Below are positions 8,506 through 16,966 of a stretch of 57,643 bases of DNA, one piece after another; position 1 is the first letter of the stretch; each line of letters opens with the position of its first letter. The stretch lies in contig JAOZRX010000004.1 of the NCBI GenBank assembly GCA_029939945.1, positions 10,077-67,719 of the forward strand, written 5' to 3'. Under the pieces are notes generated by a model. That model searched no databases, was not told the origin of the DNA, and saw only the letters and a program-made list of their open reading frames with translations. The stretch is from Candidatus Izemoplasma sp. Its GTDB lineage: Bacteria; Bacillota_I; Bacilli_A; Izemoplasmatales; Izemoplasmataceae. The position numbers and the translations under genes are program-made.

Positions 8506-10851
8506 ATGAAAAACATCAGAATAACCGCAAAAGATATTGTTAAATTTATTTATAGCGGTGGAGACTTAACTAGTGAGTTTCAGTCTAATAAGCGCGCCTT
8601 AGAAGGAACTGAAGCACACAAGTATCTTCAAAACAAGTACAAGGATACTGACAAAAAAGAAGTTTCTGTTGAAACCCTTTTTGAGTATGAAGATTATAGT
8701 TTCTATATCACTGGAAGAATGGATGGACTATTAATAGAAAACAGTAAACTAATCATTGAAGAGATTAAGAGTACTAAGGTTGATTTAGACTTAATGAAAA
8801 TAGATACAAGACCTGAACACTTAATGCAGGGTAAGATGTATGCATATATGTACATCAAGAAGAATAATTTAAAATCTATTAATTTGAGATTAACTTATAT
8901 TGCAGTTGAAGGATATGCTACAAAATCCTTCAATAAGAGATTTAATGTCTCTCAGTTAGAGAAGTTCTTCACTAATACTATTGTAGAATATACCAGATGG
9001 CTTAAAATATATAACGAACATATAGCTAATAAACTCACTTCAATTGAGGGCCTTAATTTTCCTTTTGAAGAATACCGAGAAGGGCAATACCGTTTTATGG
9101 GAGCCGTTTACCAAACACTAATGAAAAAGGATATCCTTTATAGTACTGCGCCTACTGGGATAGGTAAAACAGTGGCTAGTTTATATTCAGCTTTAAAGAC
9201 AATAAAAGATGAAAAAGAGAAGATATTTTATTTAACTGCGAAAAACGCAGGTAAAAAAATTGTAGTTGATACGGTTAATTTGCTTAAAGATAATGGTCTT
9301 ATATGTAAGACTGTAGTAATTAACTCAAAAGAAGCGATGTGCTTAATGAATAAGGTTGATTGTGATCCTGAAATTTGTCCTTATGCAAAAGGCTTCTTTA
9401 ATCGCTTAAAAGAAGCGATTGAAGATATCTTTATTCATAATGATGTATATGATATGAAGTTAATCAAGGATTATGGAGAATATCACACGATTTGCCCACA
9501 TGAGTTTAGTTTATCAATATCAAACTATTCAGATGTTGTAATTTGTGATTATAACTATGCATTTGATCCTAGAACCCATTTAATTAGATATTTTGATGAA
9601 GATTATTATACTCCAAAGCTTTTAATTGATGAGGCCCATAACATGATTGACCGCTCTAGAAATATGTACTCTAGTTCAATCAATAAAGACTCAATTATTA
9701 ATCTTAGAAAAGCAGCAAATAAAATTAGACCTTCAGTCAAATCAAGGATTAAGAAATTACTTGATTATATTGATAGATTTGTTGATGAGAATGAGATTAT
9801 AAAGGCTCAGTTTTACTATCAAGATACTCAAGATATTGAACTTCTAAATCTTGTTGAAGGAATCACAAACAAACTTGAAAGAGTTTTATCTGAAAATAAA
9901 AAGTTTGCGAGAAGAGACCAAGTATTAGATGGTTATTTTGAATTGCTTCAATTTGTTAGAATTAGTGAATACTACAATGATAACTATAAACATATTGTTG
10001 AAGTAATAAATGATAATATAGTTATTACTCTTTCATGCCTTGATGCATCCTATTATATTTTAGATACTATCAAAAGAAGAGCAAGTGGAGTTGTATTATT
10101 TAGTGCAACTCTTTCTCCAATAGATTATTACGTTAAGTTAATTACAAATGGAGAAGGTAAGACTATTAGTATCCCTTCTCCATTTAAACAATCTCATTTA
10201 GGGTTATTTGTCGATGATTCAACATCTACAAGATATCGAGATCGCATTAGAAGTGTTGATAATATAATTGATGCTATTTACGCTATTGCTGAAACAAGAG
10301 TAGGGAATTACATTATCTTCTTCCCTTCTTATGCGTATTTAAATATGGTATTAGAGAAGTTTAATACAGAAGAGTATGAAATGTTAATTCAAACAAGAAA
10401 TATGTCTTATATTCAAAGAAATAAAATGTTAAGTGAATTTAATAGTGTCTTAGATAAATCTCGTATTGCTTTCTTTGTTCTTGGAGGAAGTTTCGCTGAA
10501 GGAATAGATTATATTGGAGATATGTTAAGTGGAGTGTTAATTATCGGAGTTGCAATGCCTCAATTCAATAAATACAATGAGTTATTAAGAAATCATTTTG
10601 ATAATGAATTTAATGAAGGATTTGATTTTGCTTATACTTACCCAGGAATGAATAAAGTTATTCAGGCCGTTGGAAGAGTTATTAGAACAGATCATGATAT
10701 AGGTACAGCAATTTTATTTGATGATCGGTATTCACATAATAAATATAAAGACTTATTTCCAAACAATTGGAGTCATTATAAAACAATTGGAAAAGGACAA
10801 TTCCTACAGTCTTATTTAATAAAATTCTGGGAAAAACAAAAAAACAGGTAA
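8506..10851 (+). CDS. PD-(D/E)XK nuclease domain fused to DinG/XPD-type helicase
   Basis: 781 residues from the ATG at 8506. The first 200 residues have 'GTEAHKYLQNKY', GRMDGL and IIEEIKST, the D...ExK pattern of RecB/Cas4-like PD-(D/E)XK nucleases. The rest is a Rad3/DinG superfamily 2 helicase: 'YREGQYRFM', Walker A TAPTGIGKT, a four-Cys Fe-S cluster region (CLMNKVDCDPEIC and TICPHE), DEAH box LLIDEAHNM, LFSATLSP, GGSFAEGIDY and motif VI QAVGRVIRT. It probably unwinds DNA 5'-3' and may cleave it, acting in repair or in removal of branched structures. It is a single gene with its own promoter. Confidence 0.85.
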   Translation: MKNIRITAKDIVKFIYSGGDLTSEFQSNKRALEGTEAHKYLQNKYKDTDKKEVSVETLFEYEDYSFYITGRMDGLLIENSKLIIEEIKSTKVDLDLMKIDTRPEHLMQGKMYAYMYIKKNNLKSINLRLTYIAVEGYATKSFNKRFNVSQLEKFFTNTIVEYTRWLKIYNEHIANKLTSIEGLNFPFEEYREGQYRFMGAVYQTLMKKDILYSTAPTGIGKTVASLYSALKTIKDEKEKIFYLTAKNAGKKIVVDTVNLLKDNGLICKTVVINSKEAMCLMNKVDCDPEICPYAKGFFNRLKEAIEDIFIHNDVYDMKLIKDYGEYHTICPHEFSLSISNYSDVVICDYNYAFDPRTHLIRYFDEDYYTPKLLIDEAHNMIDRSRNMYSSSINKDSIINLRKAANKIRPSVKSRIKKLLDYIDRFVDENEIIKAQFYYQDTQDIELLNLVEGITNKLERVLSENKKFARRDQVLDGYFELLQFVRISEYYNDNYKHIVEVINDNIVITLSCLDASYYILDTIKRRASGVVLFSATLSPIDYYVKLITNGEGKTISIPSPFKQSHLGLFVDDSTSTRYRDRIRSVDNIIDAIYAIAETRVGNYIIFFPSYAYLNMVLEKFNTEEYEMLIQTRNMSYIQRNKMLSEFNSVLDKSRIAFFVLGGSFAEGIDYIGDMLSGVLIIGVAMPQFNKYNELLRNHFDNEFNEGFDFAYTYPGMNKVIQAVGRVIRTDHDIGTAILFDDRYSHNKYKDLFPNNWSHYKTIGKGQFLQSYLIKFWEKQKNR

Positions 10852-10894
10852 AACGCTTTCGATTGTGTTACAATAATATTTAGGAGTGATTAAT

Positions 10895-11572
10895 ATGAAT
10901 ATTTCAAAGCGTTTTGAGTATAAATATCTAATCAGTTATCTTGATTATATGAAAATAATTGAAGTAATTAAGTTAACATATAATCATGATTTACATGGTG
11001 AGTTAGATGCATATAACGTTACTAGTATTTATTTAGATGATCTTGTGTTTTCTGGAGCTAGTGATAAAGCTTTTGGGAATCAATTTCATAAGAAATATCG
11101 TGTAAGATATTATAATGATATTGATCTTAAGAAGTTAGAACTTAAAGAAAAAACTGGGGACTCTTCAGTGAAATACTCTACTGATATAAATAGTGAAGTA
11201 TATCAGGGAATACTTAATCAGGATTTAAATATTCTTGAAAAGTATTTTGATGATGATTTAATTAGAAAATTCACATTAGATATGCTAAAAAACTTACTTG
11301 CTCCTACATGTTATATTAAGTATCAAAGAGAAGCGTATAATGATGAGACAAACAATTTAAGAATAACATTTGATCATTCACTATGTGGTGAACGTTACAG
11401 TGAAGGTAATCCTGAAATTGATTATAAATTAATTAAGGATACAACAATGATTCTTGAAATAAAGTATCAAAACTATTTACCAAGAATTGTTAAAGATTTA
11501 CTAAAAATTATAAATCCAAATCAAATAGCATATTCCAAATACTTTATGGGATATGACAGCATAGGACTATAG
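10895..11572 (+). CDS. VTC-domain polyphosphate polymerase-like protein
   Basis: 225 residues from the ATG at 10895 (TAGGAGTGAT upstream). The sequence follows the VTC domain: 'KRFEYKYLIS' at the start, 'VTSIYLDD', basic strands 'KKYRVRYYN' and 'LKLELKEK'-like 'LKKLELKEKTG', 'CYIKYQREAY', 'RITFDHSL', and the final 'ILEIKYQNYLP'. In yeast Vtc4 this tunnel fold makes polyphosphate from ATP; bacterial members have the same basic tunnel residues and Glu in the last strand. The next two genes, DUF4956 and CotH, are its usual bacterial partners, and all three are tightly spaced. Confidence 0.8.
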   Translation: MNISKRFEYKYLISYLDYMKIIEVIKLTYNHDLHGELDAYNVTSIYLDDLVFSGASDKAFGNQFHKKYRVRYYNDIDLKKLELKEKTGDSSVKYSTDINSEVYQGILNQDLNILEKYFDDDLIRKFTLDMLKNLLAPTCYIKYQREAYNDETNNLRITFDHSLCGERYSEGNPEIDYKLIKDTTMILEIKYQNYLPRIVKDLLKIINPNQIAYSKYFMGYDSIGL

Positions 11573-11583
11573 GAGGAATTATT

Positions 11584-12273
11584 ATGTTATTAGCTTCAAT
11601 ATTAGATATATTCAATGAGGATGTAGTTAGTTTATACTCATCTCAAAATGTTTCACTTAGTGCAATAGTATTTAATGTTCTTAGTGTGTTCTTACTAAGT
11701 TTAATTATCTTATTTACTTACAAAAAAAGTTATCAAACTACAGTTTACAATCGTAGTTTTGCGATAAGTTTACCAATCTCTGCCATGGTAACAAGCATAA
11801 TTATTATCTCTGTATCATCAAACATAATTCTATCTTTAGGTATGGTTGGAGCATTATCAATTGTAAGATTCCGTACTGCTTTAAAGAATCCTTTTGATAC
11901 AGTATTTATGTTCTGGGCTGTTGGTCTTGGAATTACAAGTGGTGCAGGACTTATTCTAGTTGGGCTTATTTCAACAGTAATGATTTCCTTAGCAATATTC
12001 TTGCTAATTGCTTTAGAAGTATTTGTATCTTCATATTTCCTCATTATTAGAGCAACAGGTACAGAAGAAGAAAAAGAGATTTTAGAAAAAGTTACAGAAA
12101 TTTATGGGAAATATACTTTAAGAAATAAAACTGTCAAAGAAAATCAATTAGATTTAACTATCGAGGTTAGAAGTAAAACAAATAAGGATATTGAAATTAA
12201 CGCAATTAAAGAAATAAAAAGTGTAAAAAGTATTGTTTTATTATCTCATCAAGGAGATTACATTTCAGAATAA
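11584..12273 (+). CDS. DUF4956 membrane protein
   Basis: 229 residues with three to four hydrophobic segments in the first 160 residues and a soluble C-terminal domain. The stretch 'LGMVGALSIVRFRTALKNPFD' followed by 'FMFWAVGLGI-SGAG' (split here) is the family signature. DUF4956 proteins occur between VTC-domain and CotH genes in many bacteria and probably form the membrane part of a polyphosphate or surface phosphotransfer system. GGAGGAATT precedes the ATG. Its stop overlaps the start of CotH by one base (TAATG at 12271), so the two are translationally coupled. Confidence 0.8.
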   Translation: MLLASILDIFNEDVVSLYSSQNVSLSAIVFNVLSVFLLSLIILFTYKKSYQTTVYNRSFAISLPISAMVTSIIIISVSSNIILSLGMVGALSIVRFRTALKNPFDTVFMFWAVGLGITSGAGLILVGLISTVMISLAIFLLIALEVFVSSYFLIIRATGTEEEKEILEKVTEIYGKYTLRNKTVKENQLDLTIEVRSKTNKDIEINAIKEIKSVKSIVLLSHQGDYISE

Positions 12274-13763
12274 TGACAAACTTATTAATAAGGAGAATAT
12301 TTATTCTCTTGTTTGTTGGCACCTCCCTTTTTACACTTGAAGTAGCAACAGAAGAAACCTTATTACTAAACCTTCCATCACATGAAGATGTGATAGAGGG
12401 TATTTTAGATAAGCAAAAACAAGAAGAAGAGTTGCTAAAAGATCTCGCAGATACATCAAGAGATCAAGTTCAAGATTATCAAGATTTATTTAATCACTCA
12501 GTTAGACATACATTCATAGTTGAGTTTACTCAAATTGAATGGGAGTTACATATCCAAGATATGATTGATTATAATGAGATATGGGGTAATTCACATACTG
12601 ATTATAGAAGTAATAAATTTCGCAAAGTTGATGTTACTTATATAGCTGATGGAGAAATTATGACTATTGAGAATGTTGGATTTAGAAGTAAAGGTAATAT
12701 CTATTCTAGACATCTTCCAATTGATGGAGCGGGTAATCCTAGGGCTATGCATTTTATGTTGAAGTTCAATGAAACTTTTGATTTAGAAGAATCAACACTC
12801 GCATATAATGATTTAAAAACAAGAGAAGTATTTGATTTAGAACAAATACTATTTAAGTGGAATAATCAAAATGATATTTCATTTTCAAATGAAATATTTG
12901 CATTTGAAATGTTTGAAGAAGTGGGGGTTAAATTACCACAAGCAAGTTACACTGAAGTTAGATTAGTAATTGATGGAAAAGTAGAAGATATATCTTTTTA
13001 TAATATCTTTGAACATGTTGATGAAGAGTTTATTCGTAAGAATTTCCAAGATGTTCCAACTGACAATGTAGGAGATTTATATAAAGGTGTTTGGTCTAGT
13101 TCTATGGAACCAATCTATAATTCTAGTCTATATGGTGTAAGAGATTGGGAAACAGGATTTCGTCCACCTTATGGTAAAGAAACTAATACTGACATTGATG
13201 ATTTCCAAAATTTAATATTATTTACATACGGAATTAATAAATCTGATTCAGATGAAAGACAAGAATTTTATGAGAATAATTTTGATATTGACAATTTCTT
13301 AAGAATGACAGCCATGAATGTATTACTTGGTAGTCCTGATGATTATAGAGCCAATACAAATAATTGGTATTTCTATTTTGATGAATCTGACTTCATGACA
13401 TATATTCCTTTTGATTATGATAATTCTTTAGGATGTGGATGGACAGGTGAACCAGCATTTATTGATTATACTCTGGGTAATGATATTTATGATTGGGGAA
13501 GATTTCCTTGGAATAACTTTGGAACTCCTCTAATTGATAATCTATTTGAATACGATGAATATAGAATTATGTATGAAGATTATTTAATGCAGTTTATTGA
13601 AGATGGTATTTATTCAACAGAATCATATAGTGAGTTGTTTAATATTGCAAATGAGTTATATGGTGACGACTTTTATATGGAAAATGATAGAGCAAATTAT
13701 ATTAACGCTAAAATAGCAGTTGTTACAGAACAAGTTGAATACTATAGAAACTTAAGAGAATAA
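12273..13763 (+). CDS. CotH-family kinase, membrane-anchored
   Basis: 496 residues. An N-terminal hydrophobic segment (residues 6-22) acts as signal or anchor, so the kinase domain is probably extracytoplasmic. CotH landmarks in order: 'VGFRSKGN', 'SFYNIFEHVDEEFI', 'GDLYKG', 'MNVLLGSPDDYRANTNNWYFYF' (only the DD and NN are essential) and 'IPFDYDNSLG'. CotH proteins are atypical kinases known for phosphorylating spore-coat proteins in Bacillus, but the family is widespread outside sporeformers, often beside VTC and DUF4956 as here. No other sporulation gene is in the window, so a surface-protein or cell-envelope role is more likely. The target is unknown. Confidence 0.8.
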   Translation: MTNLLIRRIFILLFVGTSLFTLEVATEETLLLNLPSHEDVIEGILDKQKQEEELLKDLADTSRDQVQDYQDLFNHSVRHTFIVEFTQIEWELHIQDMIDYNEIWGNSHTDYRSNKFRKVDVTYIADGEIMTIENVGFRSKGNIYSRHLPIDGAGNPRAMHFMLKFNETFDLEESTLAYNDLKTREVFDLEQILFKWNNQNDISFSNEIFAFEMFEEVGVKLPQASYTEVRLVIDGKVEDISFYNIFEHVDEEFIRKNFQDVPTDNVGDLYKGVWSSSMEPIYNSSLYGVRDWETGFRPPYGKETNTDIDDFQNLILFTYGINKSDSDERQEFYENNFDIDNFLRMTAMNVLLGSPDDYRANTNNWYFYFDESDFMTYIPFDYDNSLGCGWTGEPAFIDYTLGNDIYDWGRFPWNNFGTPLIDNLFEYDEYRIMYEDYLMQFIEDGIYSTESYSELFNIANELYGDDFYMENDRANYINAKIAVVTEQVEYYRNLRE

Positions 13764-13796
13764 GAGTTAGTGTAAATTTGCTAACTCTTATTCTTA
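13761..13796 (+). terminator. Hairpin after CotH cassette
   Basis: AAGAGTTAG at 13762-13770 pairs with CTAACTCTT at 13781-13789 across a ten-base loop, starting at the stop codon. The following tract is only moderately T-rich, so termination may be partial. Confidence 0.55.
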
Positions 13797-13821
13797 TGAA
13801 AAATAATAAAGAGGTGAAGAC

Positions 13822-14817
13822 ATGGAAAAAAATATTAAAGATGCTATGAATGATAGTGTTATTGCAAAAGCTATTTTGATTTATGATATCGATAAATCAA
13901 AATTTAAAAGTATTGGCGGATTTGAGAATTTTGTATATGAGTATGAAAAAGATAATATTGAATATATTCTTAGATTTGTTCATAGTACTCATAGAGTATT
14001 CAATTTAGTTATTGCTGAAATAGAGTTTATTGATTATCTTTACAACTCAGGAGCGAATGTTTCTAGAGTAGTAAAATCTAGTAATGGTAATGTTTCTGAA
14101 AAAATTGATACAGAGAATGAAGAGTATTTCACTGTGACATCTTTTGTTAAAGCTAAAGGTACCTTTGTGAAAATAGAGGATATCAATGAAGCATTCAATT
14201 ACAAATTTGGGAAAGCAGTAGGGAAACTTCATTTGCTTACAAAAACATTTAATCCTAAATTTAAGAGAAATCATTGGTATGAAGAAGATTTTATTGATAT
14301 TGGAAGAAGAAATCTAAAGAAGAAAGATCTATACATGATTGATAAAGCAGTTGATTTAATTGAGAAATTAAAGAAATTGCCTATGGATATCAATAGCTAT
14401 GGATTAATTCATACCGATTTACATTTTGGTAATATATACTATGATGGAGATGACTTCACATTCTTTGATTTTGATGACTCTTCTTATAAACATTTTATTA
14501 GTGATATTGCAATAATTATCTTTTATCGTTTTGGACTATCAGGATTTAAAGATTCTGAAAAAGAAGACAAGACTAATGTGTTCTTAAAAGATTTTTGTGA
14601 AGGATATTTGTCAATCAATAATCTCGATTATTCGTGGTTTGACCACATTAACGATTTTCTTAAATTAAGAGAACTAATTTTGTACTTTGTAATCCATGCT
14701 GCAGGTGAAGAATTGCTAGAATCTAATTTTGGAAAAAGATATATTGGGTTTTATGAAGATAGGATTAAAAATGATGTACCTTTCTTTGATTATAAGAAGG
14801 CAATTAATCAAAAATAA
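13822..14817 (+). CDS. Phosphotransferase-family (APH/homoserine-kinase-type) kinase
   Basis: 331 residues with the aminoglycoside/choline phosphotransferase pattern: a glycine-containing N-lobe 'SIGGFENFVYEY', catalytic loop LIHTDLHFGN (HxDxxxxN) near residue 195 and Mg-binding 'FFDFDDS'. Proteins with this loop (HTDLHxGN) and an Asp-rich FDFDD motif phosphorylate small alcohols or proteins; some resemble homoserine kinase II or stress-response kinases. The substrate is not indicated by the neighbours. GAGGTGA precedes the ATG at good spacing. It stands alone between a hairpin and a dehydrogenase gene with 134 bases between. Confidence 0.7.
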   Translation: MEKNIKDAMNDSVIAKAILIYDIDKSKFKSIGGFENFVYEYEKDNIEYILRFVHSTHRVFNLVIAEIEFIDYLYNSGANVSRVVKSSNGNVSEKIDTENEEYFTVTSFVKAKGTFVKIEDINEAFNYKFGKAVGKLHLLTKTFNPKFKRNHWYEEDFIDIGRRNLKKKDLYMIDKAVDLIEKLKKLPMDINSYGLIHTDLHFGNIYYDGDDFTFFDFDDSSYKHFISDIAIIIFYRFGLSGFKDSEKEDKTNVFLKDFCEGYLSINNLDYSWFDHINDFLKLRELILYFVIHAAGEELLESNFGKRYIGFYEDRIKNDVPFFDYKKAINQK

Positions 14818-14951
14818 TAAATTTTAAAAATGTTTTAAAAAGAAAAAAAGGAAGAAATAGTAAATATTATTGAATTAAAATGGTATTATTAAAGTATAAA
14901 AGCTACAAATAGTAAAATACAGATGTTTTTTTTGATAAGGAGAATAACTAT

Positions 14952-15869
14952 ATGAAAGTATTCGCAGCTCATGAGAAAATTCAAGATTTCTTAATAAGCA
15001 ATCCAGTTGAAGGGATTACTATTGTTAGTGATCCTAGAAAATGCCATTACTTAATTAGTGGTAAATACTCTCAAACACAATATAACCCTCAATTAAGAGG
15101 CGTTATAATTCCTTATACTGGGCATAATGGAATAGATTTAAAAGCAATGAGAGATAAAGAACTAAGTTTGTTTATAATAACTTCTAGATCTCGTTACGTT
15201 GCTGAAAAGGCTGTTACACTTACATTATCATTATTAGGTAATACAATAAATTATCATTCATTATTAAAAGAAGGAAATTGGTCTTCTAGAAATTCAGATA
15301 AAAGAACTCCTTGGGTAAGTATTCAAGGATTATCTATTGGTTTATTCGGATATGGAAGAATTGGAGAGAAGACTCATAAGATGTTAAAAGGCTTTGGTTG
15401 TGACTTTTATACCATTGATCGTAATAAAGAATATCCAAAAGACATCTTTTTAGTAAAAAACCTTACTAATTTAGTACAAGTTAGTGATATAATAATCATT
15501 GCTGCTCCTTTGAATACAACAACTGAAGAGGTTTTCAATGAAAGATTGTTGTCAAGAATGAAGAATAAGTATCTAATAAATGTTGGAAGAGGAAACATTA
15601 TTGACGAAAAGAGTTTATATCATGCATTAATAAATTCAACATTAAAAGGATTTGCTGCAGATGTGTGGTTTAACTATCCAAAAGGAAAAGAAAAAATGCT
15701 TCCTTCTACTTATGCAATATATGAACTTGATAATGTAGTTTTATCAAATCATTCAGGAGGATTTACTACCAATACGAATAAAGAAGTAAATAAAGCAATA
15801 ATTGAATTGTTGATAAAATTACGAGACGGTAATTTTGATGAACAAATAGACTTACAAAAATTAATTTGA
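14952..15869 (+). CDS. D-isomer-specific 2-hydroxyacid dehydrogenase family protein
   Basis: 305 residues. Rossmann motif GLFGYGRIG near residue 135, 'IIIAAPLN', catalytic Arg region LINVGRGNIIDE and a His in VVLSNHSGG; together these mark the D-2-hydroxyacid dehydrogenase family, which reduces 2-oxoacids with NAD(P)H. The usual catalytic Glu follows 'LDVFxxEP'; here that site reads ADVWFNYPKG, so Glu appears to be missing. The N-terminal substrate domain is also diverged. It may therefore have unusual specificity or altered activity. The gene overlaps the region upstream of the cyclophilin gene, suggesting co-transcription. Confidence 0.75.
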   Translation: MKVFAAHEKIQDFLISNPVEGITIVSDPRKCHYLISGKYSQTQYNPQLRGVIIPYTGHNGIDLKAMRDKELSLFIITSRSRYVAEKAVTLTLSLLGNTINYHSLLKEGNWSSRNSDKRTPWVSIQGLSIGLFGYGRIGEKTHKMLKGFGCDFYTIDRNKEYPKDIFLVKNLTNLVQVSDIIIIAAPLNTTTEEVFNERLLSRMKNKYLINVGRGNIIDEKSLYHALINSTLKGFAADVWFNYPKGKEKMLPSTYAIYELDNVVLSNHSGGFTTNTNKEVNKAIIELLIKLRDGNFDEQIDLQKLI

Positions 15870-15877
15870 GGTGGATT

Positions 15878-16567
15878 ATGAAAAAGACATTATTAGTACT
15901 ACTATTATTATTAATATCATTTGGGTTATACGGTTGTGAAAAAGAGGAAGTTATTGATGATACATTTGTTATTGACGTTCCAGATGAAGTATTTATAAAT
16001 ATTCAAAATTTACCATATATAGAACATTTAAACTTAAATAACCCTGAGGTTACCATTACTGTTAAAGAAATGGGAGATATTGTTATCCAATTATTCCCAT
16101 TAGTTGCACCTAATACAGTAAATAACTTTATAGCTTATATCCAAAGAGAAGATTATACAGACAATGAATTTCATCGTGTTGTTAATGAATTTATGATTCA
16201 AGCTGGAAAACTTGATGATCCTTCATGTACTATTTCTGGAGAGATGACAAGTAATTCATTTACTAACGATTTAGAACATGATCGAGGAGTTCTTTCAATG
16301 GCGAGAATTGGTGGAAATTATGATTCTCAATCATCACAATTTTTTATCATGCATCAAAAAGCTAATTTCTTAGATGGTGAATATACTGCCTTTGGTGGAG
16401 TAACATCTGGATTTAATATTTTAGATTATATTGCTAGTTTAGAAGCTGTTGAACTTATTGATGGAACTGAAAGAGGAACAGAATTACCGATAATTCCAAT
16501 ATATATTGAGAGTATCACGGTAGACTTAAAAGGATACACTTATGAAAGTCCTATTTGTCTAGACTAA
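15878..16567 (+). CDS. Cyclophilin-type peptidyl-prolyl isomerase lipoprotein
   Basis: 229 residues from the ATG at 15878 (GAGGTGG upstream; an earlier TTG at 15866 overlaps that site). The N-terminus is a lipoprotein signal: MKKTLLVLLLLLISFGLYGC, with Cys as the lipidated residue. The mature part has cyclophilin motifs 'VAPNTVNNFIAYI', 'FHRVVNEFMIQAG', 'GVLSMAR', 'SQSSQFFIMH', and 'LDGEYTAFGGV', so the PPIase core is complete. It should catalyse proline isomerisation of exported proteins on the outer face of the membrane. It is the last gene before the tryptophan T-box. Confidence 0.85.
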   Translation: MKKTLLVLLLLLISFGLYGCEKEEVIDDTFVIDVPDEVFINIQNLPYIEHLNLNNPEVTITVKEMGDIVIQLFPLVAPNTVNNFIAYIQREDYTDNEFHRVVNEFMIQAGKLDDPSCTISGEMTSNSFTNDLEHDRGVLSMARIGGNYDSQSSQFFIMHQKANFLDGEYTAFGGVTSGFNILDYIASLEAVELIDGTERGTELPIIPIYIESITVDLKGYTYESPICLD

Positions 16568-16584
16568 AAATATTAATAAAATTA

Positions 16585-16613
16585 TTGACAATAAACAATA
16601 AATTATATAAAAT
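16585..16613 (+). promoter_or_regulatory. Promoter of the tryptophan T-box transcript
   Basis: TTGACA at 16585-16590 and TAAAAT at 16608-16613 with 17 bases between, just upstream of the T-box leader. Confidence 0.75.
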
Positions 16614-16621
16614 TCTTGTAA

Positions 16622-16879
16622 TAGAAAAATCTGTGAATAGAAGTAGTAAGTAAGCAGTTATATTTTAAGAGAGCTAGTGTTTGGTGAAAACTAGTAATAT
16701 AATAATTACTGAATGGATCTATGAGAGAATATCTGAAATTATAGTAGGATATTACGGGAGCTCCCGTTATAGAGCTAGGATATGATAGTATCTAAATAAG
16801 GGTTCTTTTAGAAGAACCAAATATGAGGTGGCAACGCGTTAATAACGCCCTCTACACATTTGTGTAGAGGGCGTTTTTT
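16622..16879 (+). promoter_or_regulatory. Tryptophan-specific T-box leader with terminator
   Basis: A full T-box riboswitch. Stem I contains AGAGAGCTAGTG and GGTGAAAACTAGT, and the specifier loop reads GAATGGATC with TGG (Trp) at 16714-16716. Stem III is GGTTCTT/AAGAACC (16801-16817). The T-box itself, GAGGTGGCAACGCG (16825-16838), carries the TGGC bulge that pairs with the acceptor end of a tRNA whose discriminator is G, as in bacterial tRNA-Trp. The antiterminator pairs GAGG with CCTC and GCGTT with AACGC (16836-16852). The competing terminator AACGCCCTCTACACA / TGTGTAGAGGGCGTT plus T run spans 16844-16879. Uncharged tRNA-Trp should therefore switch on the downstream trpB. This accounts for most of the 399-base gap. 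Confidence 0.95.
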
Positions 16880-16966
16880 ATACTTAAAGGAGGAATGAAA
16901 TATGGGTATATGAAGAGTCGTGATATATTACATTTAAAATAAAAAAGCTAAAAAGGAGAAATTAAA

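Noticed and set aside
11745-12044. Antisense open frame within DUF4956 gene
   Set aside because: Its peptide has no family features and it mirrors a strongly supported gene; the same applies to other antisense frames such as those inside trpB-like, hydA, rnfG and foldase genes.
16895-16942. Leader peptide for Trp attenuation upstream of trpB
   Set aside because: The frame has no Trp codons, its start is only one base from GGAGG, and the T-box already explains control.
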